Shown piece after piece: positions 6,750 through 8,229 of a stretch of 8,229 bases of DNA (position 1 is the first letter of the stretch; each line of letters opens with the position of its first letter). The stretch covers positions 1-8,229 of the forward strand of contig CALFPM010000101.1 in assembly GCA_937919155.1 (NCBI GenBank). The letters run 5' to 3'. The notes under the pieces were generated by a model. It was not told where the DNA came from, searched no databases, and saw only the letters and a list, made by a program, of their open reading frames with translations. Origin of the DNA: an uncultured Clostridia bacterium (GTDB lineage: Bacteria > Bacillota > Clostridia > Oscillospirales > Acutalibacteraceae). A program made the translations under genes and the position numbers.

Positions 6750-8229
6750 TAACATAATCCTGCATACCGGCTTCTTCTATCTTTTGACGGATAAGAGGTT
6801 CGTCTCCCCCATAACCTATAATGTACCATTTGGCATTAATACCCTTCTCGCGAATGCCCTTCAAAATGAAAGGAACGTTGTCATAGTTTTTTGCAGTACA
6901 AAAACGACCAACAGACAACAAGCAAATTTCCCCTTCTTGCTTATACATGCCCACTGCATCATCATCACCGACTCTACTACAAACAAAAAAAGGAGATAGG
7001 ATATTCTCTATGATTGTCACTTTATGCCTCAATGATGGGAAGACATGAAGAAAGGTCTTCGTAACATCCTCGGAGATGGAGATAAGATTATCAAAACTAT
7101 TGCATAAACTCATATATGTACTATACTCATAAAATTGTTTAAATCTTCCTATATCATGGAATAATGAAGCTATATTAATTAAATATATTTCTTCATTGTT
7201 TAAATCTTCAAATGATAGCCAAACATTCATTGAATTTTGTCTTACATTGAAATCTTTACAAAGTAGATTAACTAACTCAATAGGATTGTTTTTAGCTCTT
7301 TCTACTTTATCTCTTAAATCTTTTAATGACTTAATTACTCCTAGTGCAGGATTTGCTTTATACCAGCATTCTTCATTAGTCCATTCTTTTTCATCATCTA
7401 GTTCATAAATGATAGGTAATAATGTTTCATCTTCTACTGTTCCATCTATTACTTGTGATGAATAATCGTACTCATTATCAAATACATTTTGTCTTACTGT
7501 TCCCATTGTACTTGTTTCAAGTAATAATGGTTGCTCTCTTGCACTCATACTGTCATACATAACATCTAATAGGTTTTTATCTTTCCAAGCATGAACTTCA
7601 TCTGCAATTACTAAATGACTATTTAAACCATCTAATGAATTGGAATCACTAGCTAATGCTCTAAAGTATGAATCAGTTGCATCATAATATATTCCACCTA
7701 TTAAACATCTTATTCTTTTTTTAAGTATAGGACTTTTTTGGATCATTCTCTTTGCTTCATCCCATACTATCTTTGCTTGTTCTTTTTTGGTAGCAATACT
7801 GTATATTTCAGCTCCACCTTCACCATCTTTGGTTAGCATAAAGTTTGCAATACCACTATCTAATACTGATTTACCATTTTTTCTACCTACAAAGAATATT
7901 GCCTTCCTGTACTTCCTATTTCCTTTTTCATCTACAAATCCAAATAATGCTTGTAAGAATGCTTTTTGAAATAGTTCTAGTTTTAATGGTTTACCATTCC
8001 ATTTACCTTTAGATTGTTTGCAATACTTTTCTATGAAGTTAATTGGCTTCATACTTTTTGCTAAATCAAACGAATAAACATGAGTTTCAATTTCACCTGT
8101 TAATGAATTAAAAAAAGATACTTCTCTTTGTATCTTTATTTCTTTCACTAACTTTTCATATACCTTACGAACTTTATTACATACTTTGTTTGGATTTTTT
8201 AACATCCAGTTGTAATACTCTTCAATATA
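6688..8229 (-). CDS. Composite open frame: phage terminase large subunit (N-terminal part) run together with HD and glycosyltransferase fragments
   Basis: One minus-strand frame is open from the window edge (8229) to a TGA at 6688-6690. The first Met is at 8205, but the codons before it (YIEEYYNW) look like native terminase sequence, so the gene begins outside the window. Numbered from that Met, residues 1 to about 338 are terminase, about 336-363 an HD-domain sliver, about 362-497 a GT4-like glycosyltransferase middle, and 498-505 antisense of the GH35 gene. None of the parts is complete, there are no linkers, and the parts have no known functional link. It is therefore unlikely to be one functional protein; each part is described separately. 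Confidence 0.6.
   Translation of the reverse strand, partial: YIEEYYNWMLKNPNKVCNKVRKVYEKLVKEIKIQREVSFFNSLTGEIETHVYSFDLAKSMKPINFIEKYCKQSKGKWNGKPLKLELFQKAFLQALFGFVDEKGNRKYRKAIFFVGRKNGKSVLDSGIANFMLTKDGEGGAEIYSIATKKEQAKIVWDEAKRMIQKSPILKKRIRCLIGGIYYDATDSYFRALASDSNSLDGLNSHLVIADEVHAWKDKNLLDVMYDSMSAREQPLLLETSTMGTVRQNVFDNEYDYSSQVIDGTVEDETLLPIIYELDDEKEWTNEECWYKANPALGVIKSLKDLRDKVERAKNNPIELVNLLCKDFNVRQNSMNVWLSFEDLNNEEIYLINIASLFHDIGRFKQFYEYSTYMSLCNSFDNLISISEDVTKTFLHVFPSLRHKVTIIENILSPFFVCSRVGDDDAVGMYKQEGEICLLSVGRFCTAKNYDNVPFILKGIREKGINAKWYIIGYGGDEPLIRQKIEEAGMQDYVIMLGKKDNPYPYSEEPLNRF
6718..7130 (-). pseudogene. Internal fragment of a GT4-like glycosyltransferase
   Basis: About 135 residues match the middle of GT-B glycosyltransferases of the GT4 type used in capsule and exopolysaccharide synthesis. 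In order: FDNLISISEDVTKTFLHVFP (the end of the N-terminal domain), KVTIIENIL (the linker Asn-rich strand), ICLLSVGRFCTAKNYDNVPF (the start of the C-terminal domain, normally 'VGRL...KG'), AKWYIIGYGGDEPLIRQKIE, and DYVIMLGKKDNPYPY. The acceptor-binding N-terminal half and the Glu-x7-Glu donor site are both missing. The sampled line 6781-6840 has 24 G or C in 60, different from both the GH35 part and the terminase part, which suggests yet another source. It runs opposite to the GH35 gene and meets it at about 6718-6735. Confidence 0.75.
7115..7197 (-). pseudogene. Short fragment of an HD-superfamily phosphohydrolase
   Basis: About 28 residues of the composite frame read IYLINIASLFHDIGRFKQF and on into YEYSTY. 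LFHDIGRF is the His-Asp metal-binding core of HD-domain hydrolases, usually preceded by a small hydrophobic helix just as here. It lies between the terminase and glycosyltransferase pieces, which lack such a motif. Nothing else of the domain is present, so no substrate can be proposed. The line 7141-7200 has 12 G or C in 60, as AT-rich as the terminase piece. The edges are approximate because flanking residues suit both neighbours. Confidence 0.55.
7192..8229 (-). pseudogene. Phage terminase large subunit, ATPase half (both ends incomplete)
   Basis: Large terminases use ATP to pump DNA into phage proheads and cut it into genome lengths. This piece matches the HK97-like TerL type. It has FQKAFLQALFGF at 79-90, a Walker A of the form VGRKNGKS at 106-113, the 'ATKKEQAKIVWDEAKRM' segment at 138-154, LDGLNSHLVIADEVHAWKD at 191-209 with the Walker B Asp-Glu at 202-203, and the coupling motif ETSTMGT at 230-236. 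After KDFNVRQNSMNVWLSFEDLN the match stops, just where the nuclease domain should begin, so its acidic cluster is absent. A sampled 60-base line (7681-7740) has 13 G or C, far lower than the glycogen genes. No small terminase, portal, or other phage gene is in the window. It could mark a prophage or phage genome, or a foreign piece joined to this sequence. Confidence 0.85.

Noticed and set aside
6508..6999. Plus-strand open frame of 163 codons crossing the GH35 break
   Set aside because: It is out of frame with GH35 and antisense to the glycosyltransferase piece, with no recognisable protein pattern or ribosome site.
6688..8229. A genuine new fused phage-packaging, HD and glycosyltransferase defence protein
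   Set aside because: Every part is cut within its fold: no nuclease domain, no complete HD domain and no donor-binding half. The last residues are antisense GH35. A functional fusion would need whole domains.
6688..8229. Prophage insertion into the GH35 gene
   Set aside because: No integrase, attachment repeat or second phage gene is visible, and the bases next to GH35 are glycosyltransferase rather than phage sequence.

Overview
The window reads as two unlike parts. Positions 1 to about 6730 look like an ordinary piece of a gut- or rumen-type clostridial genome (Oscillospiraceae/Ruminococcaceae-like). The reasons are the paired glgC and glgD genes, a Firmicutes trait, strong Gram-positive ribosome binding sites, moderate GC, and tight operon spacing. 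From about 6730 to 8229 the sequence is much more AT-rich and is a mosaic of truncated pieces from unrelated genes.

Layout: the 3' end of a probable glycogen branching enzyme (2-151) is followed by a plus-strand glycogen operon. It runs glgC (226-1440), glgD (1440-2552, start overlapping the glgC stop), a membrane-anchored Thr-rich CAP-like protein (2570-3487) and glgA (3505-4923). GlgC makes ADP-glucose with GlgD as a non-catalytic partner, GlgA polymerises it, and the branching enzyme adds alpha-1,6 branches. The CAP-like gene has no obvious enzymatic place in this pathway but sits inside the operon with 17-base gaps on both sides.

A hairpin at 4934-4959 separates glgA from a convergent minus-strand XRE-type regulator (4967-5614). 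The regulator is divergent from a histidine-phosphatase-family gene (5716-6348). The 101-base gap between them carries two dyad sequences built on GTATA half-sites, a plausible operator. The phosphatase-family protein has Asn in place of the catalytic His of the RHG motif. It is followed after 11 bases by the start of a GH35 beta-galactosidase (6360 onward), which breaks off after about 125 residues, before both catalytic glutamates.

Beyond the break, one open minus-strand frame (8229 down to 6688) strings together the ATPase half of a phage large terminase, a sliver of an HD-domain protein, and the middle of a GT4-like glycosyltransferase. It then runs antisense into the GH35 gene. Each piece is cut mid-domain and the joints have no intergenic sequence. 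The simplest reading is a chimeric end to the sequence, from amplification or assembly, rather than a new fused gene. I found no convincing new defence or mobile system. The best biological leads are the His-to-Asn phosphatase paralogue, the operator-like dyads, and the CAP-like gene embedded in the glycogen operon.
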